From contig NZ_CP026124.1 in the NCBI RefSeq assembly GCF_002902905.1, forward strand, positions 682,001 to 746,000: DNA of 64,000 bases, in the 5' to 3' direction. This DNA comes from Achromobacter sp. AONIH1 (lineage in GTDB: Bacteria; Pseudomonadota; Gammaproteobacteria; Burkholderiales; Burkholderiaceae_B). The position numbers and the translations under genes were made by a program. The first letter of the stretch is position 1. Every line of letters starts with the position of its first letter. Shown here in pieces: positions 9,313-18,056 of this stretch. The notes under the pieces were generated by a model, which did no database searches, was not told where the DNA came from, and worked only from the letters and a program-made list of their open reading frames with translations.

Positions 9313-10185
9313 ATGATTCTTCTACAGCTTATCTATAGCGGTATCGCGCTGGGCATGATCTATGCCGTCATCGCGTTCGGATACCAGCTCACCTTCGCCA
9401 CGTCGGGCACGCTCAATTTCGGTCAGGGCGAAGCCCTGATGCTGGGCGCGCTGGTCGGCCTCACGCTGGTGGGCCTGGGCGTGAATTACTGGGTCATGAT
9501 CCCCATCGTCTGCATCTTCGGCTTCGCGCAGGGCGCGCTGGTCGAGCGGGTCGGCGTGCGGCCGGCCATCAAGACGCGGTCGGAATTCGGCTGGATCATG
9601 GCCACGATCGCGCTGGGCATCATCTTCAAGAACGTGGCCGAGAACGTCTGGGGCCGCGACGACCTGCGCTTTCCCTCGCCGCTGCCCGAGGCGCCGATCC
9701 AGGTGCTGGGCGCCAACGTGCTGCCCATGGAGCTGCTGGTGGTGTTCGGCGCGCTGGCCATGATGCTGCTGGTGGAAGTGTTCAACCGCAAATCCATCTA
9801 CGGCAAGGCCTTCGTCGCCACGTCCAATGACCGCGACGCCGCCGGCCTGATGGGCATCAACACCGGCATGGTGATCACGTTTTCCTACGCGCTGTCGTCG
9901 CTGACGGCGGCCTTCGCCGGCGTGCTGGTGGCGCCGCTGACGCTGACCGGCGCGACCATGGGCGCGGTGCTGGGCCTGAAGGCCTTCGCGGTCGCCATCA
10001 TCGGCGGGCTGTCCAGCGGCATGGGCGTGGTGGTGGGCGGCCTGATCCTGGGCATCGCCGAGACCACCACCGGCTTCTATCTTTCGACGGGATACAAGGA
10101 CGTGCCTGGACTGGTGCTGCTGTTGCTCGTGCTGACCTTCAAACCCGCCGGCCTGTTCGGCAAGACCGCGATCAAGAAGGTGTGA
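9313..10185 (+). CDS. Branched-chain amino-acid-type ABC transporter permease LivH
   Basis: The 290-residue inner-membrane permease starts MILLQLIYSGIALGMIYAVIAFGY and has the LivH pattern: FATSGTLNFGQGEALMLGA early, NDRDAAGLMGINTG in the cytoplasmic coupling region, and AIIGGLSSGMGVVVGGLILG near the end. It pairs with the LivM half of the next gene. The ATG at 9313 is preferred over upstream in-frame codons because those precede the family N-terminus and lie in repeat-derived DNA. Its TGA falls just before the start of the fused livM-livG. Confidence 0.93.
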   Translation: MILLQLIYSGIALGMIYAVIAFGYQLTFATSGTLNFGQGEALMLGALVGLTLVGLGVNYWVMIPIVCIFGFAQGALVERVGVRPAIKTRSEFGWIMATIALGIIFKNVAENVWGRDDLRFPSPLPEAPIQVLGANVLPMELLVVFGALAMMLLVEVFNRKSIYGKAFVATSNDRDAAGLMGINTGMVITFSYALSSLTAAFAGVLVAPLTLTGATMGAVLGLKAFAVAIIGGLSSGMGVVVGGLILGIAETTTGFYLSTGYKDVPGLVLLLLVLTFKPAGLFGKTAIKKV

Positions 10186-10190
10186 CGACG

Positions 10191-12113
10191 ATGAAACCCC
10201 TGCATCTGCTGCTGTCCGTCGTCGCCGTCGCCTGCCTGGCCGCCGTGCCGCTGGGCGTGACCAACACCTATTACCTGCACCTGATCGAAACCATCATGAT
10301 CTACGCGATCCTGCTGTTCGGGCTCGATATCGTGGTGGGCTACACCGGCCAGGTCTCGCTGGGCCATGCCGGCCTGTTCGGCATCGGCTCCTACGTGGCC
10401 GGCGTGCTGTTCTTCCATCTGCAGCTGCCCATCTGGCTGACGCTGCCGGCCGCCATCCTGATCGCGGCGGCCTTCGGCGCGGTGCTGGCGTTGCCGGCGC
10501 TGCGCGTCACCGGCCCGTACCTGGCGATGGTGACGCTGGCCTTCGGCACCATCATCCAGATCCTCATCAACGAAATGACCTTCCTGACCGAAGGACCGCT
10601 GGGCATCAAGATCCCCAAGCCGTCCATCGGCGGCCACGTGCTGAACAAGAGCGAGTACTTCTGGCTGGTCGCCGCGCTGCTGGTGCTGTCGCTGATCGTG
10701 GTGCACCGCATCCTCAAGTCGCACCTGGGACGCTCGTTCGAGGCGCTGCGCGACAGCCCGATCGCGTCGGACTGCATGGGCGTGTCGGTCTACCGGCACA
10801 AGGTTTTCGCCTTCGTCATCAGCGCCGGCTTCGCCGGCCTGGCCGGGGCGCTGTACTCGTACTCCGAGCAGTACATCTCGCCCAACACCTACAACTTCGA
10901 ACTCACCATCCTGTTCCTGCTGGCCATCATCATGGGCGGGCGCAAGAGCCGCACCGGCGCGCTGCTGGGCGCGGCCATCATCGTGCTGCTGCCCAAGATG
11001 CTGGACGACATCGCCACCTTCCGGCTGATCGCGCTGGGCGTGGCCGTCGTGGTGACGGTCGGCGGCGCCATGGCCGTCGCGCGCGGCCGCACCGAGGCGC
11101 GCAAGCTGGCCGTGCCGGTCATCGGCACCATCGCGCTAGCAGTGTTCTCGTACTGGCTGGACGCGGTCACCGACTGGCGCCTGACCATCTTCGGCGCCAT
11201 GATCCTGTTCGTGGTCTATTACCTGCCCGACGGCATCGTCGGCTTCGTGCGCAACCTGTTCTTCTCCGGCCGCCGCGCGGCGCTGTCCGTCAAGAAGGAC
11301 CTAGTCAAGCAACAGGACGCCGTGCCCGACGCCGCGCGCGGCAACGGCGAGACCCTGCTCGCGGCCAAGGGCGTACTGATGCAATTCGGCGGCCTGAAGG
11401 CGCTGAACCAGGTGGACCTGACCGTCAAGCGCGGCACCATCCACGGCCTGATCGGCCCCAACGGCTCGGGCAAGAGCACCATGATGAACGTGCTGACCGG
11501 CATCTACGTGCCGACGGCCGGCTCGGTGGACTTCTCCGGCAAGTCGCTGGTGGGCCTGGCGCCGGCCGACATCGCCGCCTCCGGCGTGGCCCGCACCTTC
11601 CAGAACGTGCAGCTGTTCGGCGAGATGACGGCGCTGGAAAACGTGCTGGTGGGCCTGCACCATACCTTCAACACCGGGCTGGCCGGCATCGCGCTGCGCA
11701 CGCCCGGCTGGAAGCGCGAGGAACAGCGCGCGCGGGCCCGCGCCCAGGCGCTGCTGGGGTTCGTCGGCCTGGAGGACCTGGCCAGCGAAGAAGCGCGCAA
11801 CCTGCCCTACGGCAAGCAGCGCCTGCTGGAAATCGCCCGAGCCCTGGCGCTGGACCCGCAGCTGCTGCTGCTGGACGAGCCGGCCGCCGGCCTGACCGCG
11901 CCCGACATCGTCGAGCTGCTGGCCATCATCCGCAAGGTCCGCGACCACGGCGTCACGCTGATCCTGATCGAGCACCACATGGACGTGGTCATGGGCGTGT
12001 GCGACACCGTGTCCGTGCTGGACTTCGGCCAGAAGATCGCCGAGGGCCTGCCCAATGAAGTGCAGAGCAACGCCAAGGTCATCGAGGCGTATCTGGGCGG
12101 CGCGACCGCTTGA
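10191..12113 (+). CDS. Fused LivM permease-LivG ATPase
   Basis: This 640-residue protein joins two importer subunits. Residues 1 to about 345 are a LivM permease (IVVGYTGQVSLGHAGLFGIG, RDSPIASDCMGVSVYRHKVF). After a short linker, residues about 385-640 form a LivG-type ATPase with Walker A GPNGSGKST, signature LPYGKQRLLEIARA, Walker B LLLLDEPAAGL and the LivG-typical IEHHMDVVMGVCD. The ATG at 10191 has AAGAAGG about ten bases upstream; a GTG at 10182 overlapping the livH stop is an alternative start. The fusion replaces two separate genes and is found in several proteobacterial Liv systems. Confidence 0.93.
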   Translation: MKPLHLLLSVVAVACLAAVPLGVTNTYYLHLIETIMIYAILLFGLDIVVGYTGQVSLGHAGLFGIGSYVAGVLFFHLQLPIWLTLPAAILIAAAFGAVLALPALRVTGPYLAMVTLAFGTIIQILINEMTFLTEGPLGIKIPKPSIGGHVLNKSEYFWLVAALLVLSLIVVHRILKSHLGRSFEALRDSPIASDCMGVSVYRHKVFAFVISAGFAGLAGALYSYSEQYISPNTYNFELTILFLLAIIMGGRKSRTGALLGAAIIVLLPKMLDDIATFRLIALGVAVVVTVGGAMAVARGRTEARKLAVPVIGTIALAVFSYWLDAVTDWRLTIFGAMILFVVYYLPDGIVGFVRNLFFSGRRAALSVKKDLVKQQDAVPDAARGNGETLLAAKGVLMQFGGLKALNQVDLTVKRGTIHGLIGPNGSGKSTMMNVLTGIYVPTAGSVDFSGKSLVGLAPADIAASGVARTFQNVQLFGEMTALENVLVGLHHTFNTGLAGIALRTPGWKREEQRARARAQALLGFVGLEDLASEEARNLPYGKQRLLEIARALALDPQLLLLDEPAAGLTAPDIVELLAIIRKVRDHGVTLILIEHHMDVVMGVCDTVSVLDFGQKIAEGLPNEVQSNAKVIEAYLGGATA

Positions 12114-12132
12114 CGCCAAGGGGACACACGAG

Positions 12133-12855
12133 ATGCTATCGATCAAGAATCTGGAAGCGGGCTACGGCAAGGTCAAGGTGCTGCACGGCATCAGCATGGA
12201 AGTGCCCAAGGCCAAGGTGGTCACGCTGATCGGCTCCAACGGCGCCGGCAAGACCACCACCATGCGCGCCCTGTCCGGCATGATCCGCCCCACCGCGGGC
12301 GAGGTCACGCTGGGCGGCAAGCGCATCGACGGGCTGGAATCGCACCGCATCGCGCGGCTGGGACTGGCGCACTCGCCGGAAGGCCGGCGTGTGTTCCCGA
12401 CGCTGTCGGTCACCGACAACCTGCTGCTGGGCGCCTTTCCGCGCCTGACCGGCAGCCGCCCCAAGGGCGACGTGCAGGCCGACCTGGGCCGCGCCATGGA
12501 CCTGTTTCCGCGCCTGAAGGAACGGCGCGAGCAGCTGGCGGGCACGCTGTCCGGCGGCGAACAGCAGATGCTGGCCATGGCCCGCGCCGTCATGCTGAAC
12601 CCGGAGCTGGTGCTGCTGGACGAGCCGTCCATGGGCCTGGCGCCCATCCTGGTGGAGGAAGTGTTCCGCATCATCGCGCGCCTGAAGGACGAGGGCGTGA
12701 CCATGCTGCTGGTGGAACAGTTCGCCGCCGCCGCGCTCAACGTGGCCGATTACGGGTATGTGCTGGAGAACGGGCGCATCTCGGTGCATGGCTCGGCGGA
12801 CAAGCTCAAGCATGATCCGGCCGTGGTTGCGGCCTATCTCGGCGGAAGTCATTGA
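12133..12855 (+). CDS. ABC transporter ATPase LivF
   Basis: The 240-residue ATPase has Walker A GSNGAGKTTTMRALSG, the LivF-specific SPEGRRVFPTLSVTDNLLLGA, signature LSGGEQQMLAMARA and Walker B LVLLDEPSMGLAP. It should dimerise with the LivG half of the preceding fused protein to power import. A ribosome-binding AAGGGG lies nine bases before the ATG. The stop is followed at once by two copies of the intergenic palindromic repeat and then a terminator at 13098. Confidence 0.94.
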   Translation: MLSIKNLEAGYGKVKVLHGISMEVPKAKVVTLIGSNGAGKTTTMRALSGMIRPTAGEVTLGGKRIDGLESHRIARLGLAHSPEGRRVFPTLSVTDNLLLGAFPRLTGSRPKGDVQADLGRAMDLFPRLKERREQLAGTLSGGEQQMLAMARAVMLNPELVLLDEPSMGLAPILVEEVFRIIARLKDEGVTMLLVEQFAAAALNVADYGYVLENGRISVHGSADKLKHDPAVVAAYLGGSH

Positions 12856-13045
12856 CCCCCCCCGAAGCGCTGCGCGCTTCCCCCCCAGGGGGGCGCCACT
12901 GCGGACCGGCGAAGCCGGCTCCGCGTAAGGACGGCCCCACCCCCGAGCGCTGCGCGCTCCCCCCTCAAGGGGGCGCCACTGCGGACCGGCAAAGCCGGCT
13001 CCGCGTGGCCTCGCTTGGGACGGGCTTGCCGGATTGGGGCGTGCC
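12856..13045. repeat. GC-rich palindromic intergenic repeat, tandem copies 3a and 3b
   Basis: Two copies follow the livF stop: CGAAGCGCTGCGCGCTTC with a GCGGACCGGCGAAGCCGG block, then CGAGCGCTGCGCGCTC with a GCGGACCGGCAAAGCCGG block. The second also keeps the downstream CGGGCTTGCCGGATTGGGGC segment seen in copy 1 (CTTGCCGAATTGGGGC). Confidence 0.8.
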
Positions 13046-13097
13046 TACTTTCTTGAAGCGCATCTACTTGCGCTGACGGGCACGCTGCGCGTGCAAA

Positions 13098-13129
13098 GGG
13101 CGGATCCCTTGCGGGATCCGCCCTCTTTT
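13098..13129. terminator. Intrinsic terminator between livF and ohr
   Basis: An 11-bp perfect stem (GGGCGGATCCC / GGGATCCGCCC) with a four-base loop is followed on the plus strand by TCTTTT. It ends the livKHMGF operon. On the opposite strand the flanking bases read TTTGC, so it may also end the convergent ohr transcript less efficiently. Confidence 0.85.
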
Positions 13130-13143
13130 CGTGGTTGCGGCGC

Positions 13144-13569
13144 TTAGACGATCGTGAGCGTCACGTCGATGTTGCCGCGCGTGGCGTTCGAGTACGGGCA
13201 GACGATGTGGGCGGCGGCCACCAGCTTTTCGGCCTGGGCGCGGTCCATGCCCGGCAGCGAGATCTTCAGCTCGACTTCGATGCCGAAGCCGGTCGGGATG
13301 GGGCCGATGCCCACGACGCCGTTGACCGACACGTCCGACGGAATGGCGATCTTGTCGCGGCCGCCGACGAACTTCATCGCGCCCAGGAAGCAGGCCGAGT
13401 AGCCCACGGCGAACAGCTGCTCGGGGTTGGTGCCGGCGTTGCCGGCGCCGCCCAGCTCGCGCGGGGTGGTCAGCTTGACGTCGAGCGCGCCGTCGTCGCT
13501 GACGCCGCGGCCTTCGCGGCCTCCGGTGGCGGTGGCGCTGGCACGGTAGAGGACTTTTTCGATGGACAT
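13144..13569 (-). CDS. ohr: Organic hydroperoxide resistance protein Ohr
   Basis: The 141-residue protein is an OsmC/Ohr thiol peroxidase that reduces organic hydroperoxides using lipoylated proteins as reductant. The peroxidatic Cys60 ([11 protein letters not shown]) and resolving Cys124 ([13 protein letters not shown]) are both present. [17 protein letters not shown] is the standard N-terminus, fixing the start at 13569. The gene lies downstream of ohrR in the same orientation, and a predicted OhrR-like site lies in the gap between them. Confidence 0.95.
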   Translation of the reverse strand: MSIEKVLYRASATATGGREGRGVSDDGALDVKLTTPRELGGAGNAGTNPEQLFAVGYSACFLGAMKFVGGRDKIAIPSDVSVNGVVGIGPIPTGFGIEVELKISLPGMDRAQAEKLVAAAHIVCPYSNATRGNIDVTLTIV

Positions 13570-13696
13570 GATGGATTCCCTGTTCAAGTGGAAAACGAAG
13601 CCGCCGGGGAAGGATTCCACATCGGCGGAGCACTGCCTGGACCGCAAGGCGCCGGCCCGTTCTGGCGGCCTGGCGCGATCAAATCAGTAGTAAACG

Positions 13697-13718
13697 ACTA
13701 TATCGTGCACTACTTATA
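13697..13718. promoter_or_regulatory. Candidate OhrR operator upstream of ohr
   Basis: The sequence around GTGCACTACTTATAA, 130 bases upstream of ohr in an AT-rich patch, resembles the perfect palindrome in front of ohrR (shared core GCACTAyTTA). Symmetry here is weaker. It is a plausible second binding site for the MarR-type regulator. Confidence 0.45.
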
Positions 13719-13764
13719 AAACGAAATCGAACACCTGTTGTACCTCCCTTTCACTGCAACGTCA

Positions 13765-14241
13765 TCACAGGCTGGCGACCAGCTTCTCGCGCAGGCCGTG
13801 CAGCGCCCGCATCGTGTCCTGCGCCTCGTCCAGCGAGCATTGCGCGGCGGCGGCGATCGCATGCGGCACGGCCTCGGCGCGCTCGCGCAGCTCGCGGCCC
13901 TGGCGCGTCAGCGCCACGATCACCTGGCGCTCGTCGGCCTGGGCGCGCGTGCGGCTCACCAGCCCTGCCGCTTCCAGCCGCTTGAGCAGCGGCGTCAGCG
14001 TGGCGGAATCCAGGAACAGGCGTTCGCCGATGTCCGTGACCGTGATCCCGTCGCCTTCCCACAGCACCAGCATGACCAGGTACTGGGGATAGGTCAGGTC
14101 CAGCCCGCCGAGCAGCTTGCGGTAGACCTTGTTCATCGCCAGCGAAGTCGAATACAGCGCGAAACACAGCTGGCTGTCGAGCAGCAGCGGGTTGAACGCG
14201 CCTTTGGCCGGCTTGGCGAGGGACTTGGATCGGGATTTCAT
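13765..14241 (-). CDS. ohrR: MarR-family organic-peroxide sensor OhrR
   Basis: The 158-residue regulator has the reactive Cys26 in [12 protein letters not shown], the hallmark of OhrR, followed by a MarR winged helix ([29 protein letters not shown], about residues 67-95). Oxidation of this cysteine by organic peroxide releases it from DNA and derepresses ohr. A perfect palindrome immediately upstream of its start indicates autoregulation. It lies upstream of ohr on the same strand, separated by 195 bases. Confidence 0.93.
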   Translation of the reverse strand: MKSRSKSLAKPAKGAFNPLLLDSQLCFALYSTSLAMNKVYRKLLGGLDLTYPQYLVMLVLWEGDGITVTDIGERLFLDSATLTPLLKRLEAAGLVSRTRAQADERQVIVALTRQGRELRERAEAVPHAIAAAAQCSLDEAQDTMRALHGLREKLVASL

Positions 14242-14250
14242 GGCGCAATA

Positions 14251-14270
14251 TTAAATAGCGCACTATTTAA
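14251..14270. promoter_or_regulatory. OhrR operator (autoregulatory)
   Basis: The 20-base sequence TTAAATAGCGCACTATTTAA is made of perfect 8-bp half-sites around CGCA and begins nine bases upstream of the ohrR start codon, in otherwise GC-rich DNA. Position and symmetry fit a MarR-family autoregulatory operator. Confidence 0.75.
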
Positions 14271-14388
14271 TGTCAACACCCGTCCGCGTCATTTTCCTTT
14301 TCATCGTCCGGCGCATCGCGGCGCGGGCCTCGCCTGCAACCAACCCCGAAGCCGCTTCAGCCTGCCACCGCCAGCCGGCGCCGTCGCC

Positions 14389-15096
14389 TCACGCCGCAGT
14401 CTCGCCCTCGACCGCCTCGCGGTCCGAACCGTACTGCTTCAGGCCATCCAGGTCCAACACCCGCACCGCACCATATTCCACGCTCAGCAGCCCCGCCTCT
14501 TCCAGCTTGCGCAAGGCCTGGTTGGCGCGCTGGCGCGACACGCGCGCCAGATAGCCGACCTCTTCCTGGGTGATGGCCAGCCGCATGCCCATGCCCGGGT
14601 ACAGCAGCGGGTTGAACAGCTCGGCCAGGCAACGCGCCACGCGCGCGTCCGGATCCAGCAGGCGGTCGTACTCGGCCTTGCCGATGAACTGCGCCACGCG
14701 CTCGTTCAATTGATGCAGCAGATAACGGTTGAACGGGATGCTGGTGTCCAACAGCCAGTCGAACGTCGCCGCCGGCAGTCGCGCCACCACCGAATCGCGC
14801 AGCGCGACGATGTCATATTTGCGGACTTCGCGCTTGAGCAGCGAGCCCTCGCCGATCCAGCCGCCGGCCGGCACGCCGGTCAGCGAGGCGACCTTGCCCT
14901 CGGCATTGCCCACCGACACTTTCACCAGGCCGCCCAGCACGCCGATCCAGGCCTGGGCGAGTTCGCCCTTGCGCTCTATGATCGATCCGGCGCTCGCCTG
15001 CTGCACGGTAAGGTCCCGCTCGACCCGCAACTTCTGCTCGTCGTCGAGCACGCGGAACCAGGCCGCGGCGAGTTGCAGGGAGTCGGATAGCTGCAT
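14389..15096 (-). CDS. Crp/Fnr-family transcriptional regulator
   Basis: The 235-residue protein has a cyclic-nucleotide-like beta-roll (residues about 20-120, with GSIIERKGELAQAWIGVLGG and GGWIGEGSLLKRE) and a C-terminal winged HTH (ITQEEVGYLARVSRQRANQALRKLEEAGLL near residues 175-205). There are no Fnr-type N-terminal cysteines, so it does not look like an Fe-S oxygen sensor. Its effector is unknown. It is divergent from the ligase/Liv operon starting at 15261, and a Crp-like palindrome lies in the 164-base gap, so it probably controls that operon. Confidence 0.85.
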   Translation of the reverse strand: MQLSDSLQLAAAWFRVLDDEQKLRVERDLTVQQASAGSIIERKGELAQAWIGVLGGLVKVSVGNAEGKVASLTGVPAGGWIGEGSLLKREVRKYDIVALRDSVVARLPAATFDWLLDTSIPFNRYLLHQLNERVAQFIGKAEYDRLLDPDARVARCLAELFNPLLYPGMGMRLAITQEEVGYLARVSRQRANQALRKLEEAGLLSVEYGAVRVLDLDGLKQYGSDREAVEGETAA

Positions 15097-15122
15097 CGGG
15101 AATACCCTAAAAGTTCCTTGAA

Positions 15123-15138
15123 TGTCGCGATGGTGACA
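15123..15138. promoter_or_regulatory. Candidate Crp/Fnr-type operator between regulator and ligase operon
   Basis: TGTCG-N6-TGACA has the 5-6-5 spacing of Crp/Fnr sites with four symmetric bases in each half-site (TGTC/GACA). It lies midway in the divergent intergenic region and could serve both promoters. Confidence 0.45.
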
Positions 15139-15260
15139 GTTGGCGGCAACCCAACCTTATACCTTAACTCCTGCCGTAAATCTAAAACCAACTGGTCAAG
15201 CGCTCTGCCCCGGTCGCCTACTCGGCATCCGGCCCTTGCGCCCAAACCGGAGGAGACAAC

Positions 15261-17237
15261 GTGGCACATTCTTCGCCCGCATCCGCATCGATGCCGGCCG
15301 CGTCGGACACTTTCCCGGCGCTGCTGCTCGCGCATGCACAGCAACGCGGGACACGGCCCGCGATACGGGAAAAAGACCTCGGCATCTGGCAGACGCTGAC
15401 CTGGTCGCAGGTCGCCGAGCACGTGCGCCAGGTCGCGCACGGCCTGGCCGCTTCCGGCATCCGGCCCGGCATGCACGTGGCCGTCATCGGCGAGAACCGC
15501 CCGCGTCTCTACATGGCCATGATGGCCGCGCAATCGCTGGGCGCGATTCCGGTGCCGCTGTACCAGGACGCCGTCGCGCAGGAAATGGTCTATGTGCTGC
15601 AGGACGCCGAAGTCAGCGTCGCCGTGGTCGAGGATCAGGAACAGGTCGACAAGATGCTGGAGGTGCGCGAACAGTGCCCGGCATTGCAGCGCGTGGTGTA
15701 CGACGATCCGCGCGGCCTGCGCCACTACGCCGACCCCATGCTGATGTCCTACGAGCAGCTGGAAGCGCTGGGCCAGGAATACGCCGCGCAGCACCCCGAC
15801 TTCTTCGCCCGCGCCGTCGCGGCCGTCAAGCCGCATGATCCGGCGGCCATGTTCTACACGTCCGGCACCACCGGCAAGCCCAAGGGCGTGGTGCTCACGC
15901 ACCACGCCCTGATCGACCGCGCCCGCGCCGTGTCCGACATGGAGCAGCTGACCGACCGCGAAGACGTGCTGGCCTACCTGCCGCCGGCCTGGATCGGCCA
16001 GAACATGTTCTCGTACACGCAGCTGCTGGTCACGGGCTTCACGGTCAACCATCCCGAGTCGCCCGACACCGTCTCCATCGACATGCGCGACATCGGCCCC
16101 ACCTATTACTTCGCGCCGCCGCGCGTGCTGGAAGGGCTGCTGACGCATGTGATGATCCGCATGGAAGACGCCGGCGTCGTCAAGCGTAAGCTGTTCCATG
16201 CCTGCATGAAGCTGGCGCGCCGCGTCGGCACCCGGATTCTGGACGGCGAATCCGTCGGCCTGTGGGACCGGCTGCGCTACGCGCTGGGCAACGCGCTGAT
16301 CTACGGCCCGCTGCGCAACGCGCTGGGCATGAGCCGCGTGCGCGTGGCCTACACGGCGGGCGAGGCCATCGGCCCGGACCTGTTCGTGTTCTACCGCTCC
16401 ATCGGCATCAACCTGAAGCAGCTGTACGGTTCCACCGAGACCTCCGTGTTCGTCTGCGTGCAGCCCGACGGCCAGGTGCGCGACGACACCGTCGGCCCGC
16501 CCGTGGCCGGCGTGGAGATCCGCGTGGCCGACAACGGCGAGATCCTGGTCAAGAGCCCCGGCCTGTTCAAGGAGTACTACCGCAACAGCGCCGCCACCGA
16601 GGAAGCGCACAGCAGCGACGGCTGGTTCCGCACCGGCGACGCCGGCTACCTGGACACCGACGGCCAGCTCAAGATCATCGACCGCGCCAAGGACGTGGGC
16701 AAGCTCGCCGACGGCAGCCTGTTCGCGCCCAAGTACATCGAGAACAAGCTCAAGTTCTTCCCGCACATCAAGGAAGCGGTGGCCTTCGGCGCCGGCCGCG
16801 AGGACGTCTGCGCCTTCATCAACATCGACCTGGAAGCCGTCGGCAACTGGGCCGAGCGTCGCGGCATGCCTTACGCCGGCTACACCGACCTGGCCAGCAA
16901 GGACGAGGTCTACCAATTGATCGCCGACTGCGTCGAGCAGGTCAACGCCGACCTGGCCAGCGATCCCAAGCTGTGCGCCTCGCAGGTCAGCCGCTTCCTG
17001 ATCCTGCACAAGGAGCTGGACCCGGACGACGACGAACTGACCCGCACCCGCAAGGTGCGCCGCGCCTTCATCGCGCAGAAGTACGGCGTGCTGATCGACG
17101 CGCTGTTCGACGGCAAGCCGTCGCAGTTCATCGAGACCGAAGTGAAATTCGAGGACGGGCGCGTCGGCAGGATCTCGGCCGACCTGAAGATCCGTCCGGT
17201 CAAGAAATTCCCCCCCGTCACCGCCCGAGCCGCCTGA
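15261..17237 (+). CDS. AMP-forming acyl-CoA synthetase
   Basis: The 658-residue enzyme activates a carboxylic acid to its CoA thioester through an acyl-adenylate. The P-loop-like MFYTSGTTGKPKGVVLTHHA is at residues 197-216, LYGSTETS near 387, the adenylate motif GWFRTGDAGYLD near 455, and the hinge KIIDRAKDVGKLADG near 472. It starts with GTG after GGAGGA. Length and motif style resemble long-chain-type synthetases. It is the first gene of an operon with a complete Liv-type importer and a second ligase, so its substrate is probably the imported compound or a metabolite of it. Confidence 0.9.
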   Translation: MAHSSPASASMPAASDTFPALLLAHAQQRGTRPAIREKDLGIWQTLTWSQVAEHVRQVAHGLAASGIRPGMHVAVIGENRPRLYMAMMAAQSLGAIPVPLYQDAVAQEMVYVLQDAEVSVAVVEDQEQVDKMLEVREQCPALQRVVYDDPRGLRHYADPMLMSYEQLEALGQEYAAQHPDFFARAVAAVKPHDPAAMFYTSGTTGKPKGVVLTHHALIDRARAVSDMEQLTDREDVLAYLPPAWIGQNMFSYTQLLVTGFTVNHPESPDTVSIDMRDIGPTYYFAPPRVLEGLLTHVMIRMEDAGVVKRKLFHACMKLARRVGTRILDGESVGLWDRLRYALGNALIYGPLRNALGMSRVRVAYTAGEAIGPDLFVFYRSIGINLKQLYGSTETSVFVCVQPDGQVRDDTVGPPVAGVEIRVADNGEILVKSPGLFKEYYRNSAATEEAHSSDGWFRTGDAGYLDTDGQLKIIDRAKDVGKLADGSLFAPKYIENKLKFFPHIKEAVAFGAGREDVCAFINIDLEAVGNWAERRGMPYAGYTDLASKDEVYQLIADCVEQVNADLASDPKLCASQVSRFLILHKELDPDDDELTRTRKVRRAFIAQKYGVLIDALFDGKPSQFIETEVKFEDGRVGRISADLKIRPVKKFPPVTARAA

Positions 17238-17248
17238 AGGTCAGACAC

Positions 17249-18046
17249 ATGAGCGACATCGACCGCGACCAGCGCATCGGCGACGTGATGCTGGACATGC
17301 AGAACATTTCCCTGTCCTTTGGCGGCGTGAAAGCGCTGACGGACATCTCCTTCAATGTGCGCGAGCACGAGATCCGCGCCATCATCGGCCCCAACGGCGC
17401 CGGCAAAAGCTCGATGCTCAACGTCATCAACGGCGTCTACACGCCGCAGCAGGGCGGCATCTCGTTCCGGGGCGAGCGCTTCTCGCGCATGAACCCGCGC
17501 CGCGCCGCCGAGATGGGCATCGCCCGCACCTTCCAGAACCTGGCGCTGTTCAAGGGCATGAGCGTGCTGGACAACATCATGACCGGCCGCAACCTGCGCA
17601 TGAAGTGCGGGCTGCTGTCCCAGGCCTTCCGCCTGGGCCGGGCCGAGCGCGAAGAGATCCAGCACCGCGAGTTCGTCGAGAACATCATCGACTTCCTGGA
17701 GATCCAGGCCTTTCGCAAGACGCCGGTGGGCCGCCTGCCCTACGGCCTGCAAAAGCGCGTGGACCTGGGCCGGGCGCTGGCGATGGAACCGCGCCTGCTG
17801 CTGCTGGACGAACCGATGGCCGGCATGAACATCGAGGAAAAGCAGGACATGAGCCGCTTCATCCTCGACGTCAACGACGAGTTCGGCACCACCATCGTGC
17901 TGATCGAGCACGACATGGGCGTGGTCATGGACATCTCCGACCGCGTCGTGGTGCTGGACTACGGCAAGAAGATCGGCGACGGCAAGCCGGATGAGGTCCG
18001 GGCCAACGAAGATGTAATCAGAGCCTATCTGGGCGTGTCGCACTGA
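17249..18046 (+). CDS. ABC transporter ATPase LivG
   Basis: The 265-residue ATPase has Walker A GPNGAGKSS, the LivG-specific GIARTFQNLALFKGMSVLDN, signature LPYGLQKRVDLGRA, Walker B LLLLDEPMAGMN and the IEHDMGVVMDISD segment. The start MSDIDRDQRIGDVMLDM is 11 bases after the ligase stop. A long frame continues upstream through the ligase gene but is out of phase with it and not coding. It should pair with LivF at 22127. Confidence 0.93.
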   Translation: MSDIDRDQRIGDVMLDMQNISLSFGGVKALTDISFNVREHEIRAIIGPNGAGKSSMLNVINGVYTPQQGGISFRGERFSRMNPRRAAEMGIARTFQNLALFKGMSVLDNIMTGRNLRMKCGLLSQAFRLGRAEREEIQHREFVENIIDFLEIQAFRKTPVGRLPYGLQKRVDLGRALAMEPRLLLLDEPMAGMNIEEKQDMSRFILDVNDEFGTTIVLIEHDMGVVMDISDRVVVLDYGKKIGDGKPDEVRANEDVIRAYLGVSH

Positions 18047-18056
18047 GGCGGAAATC

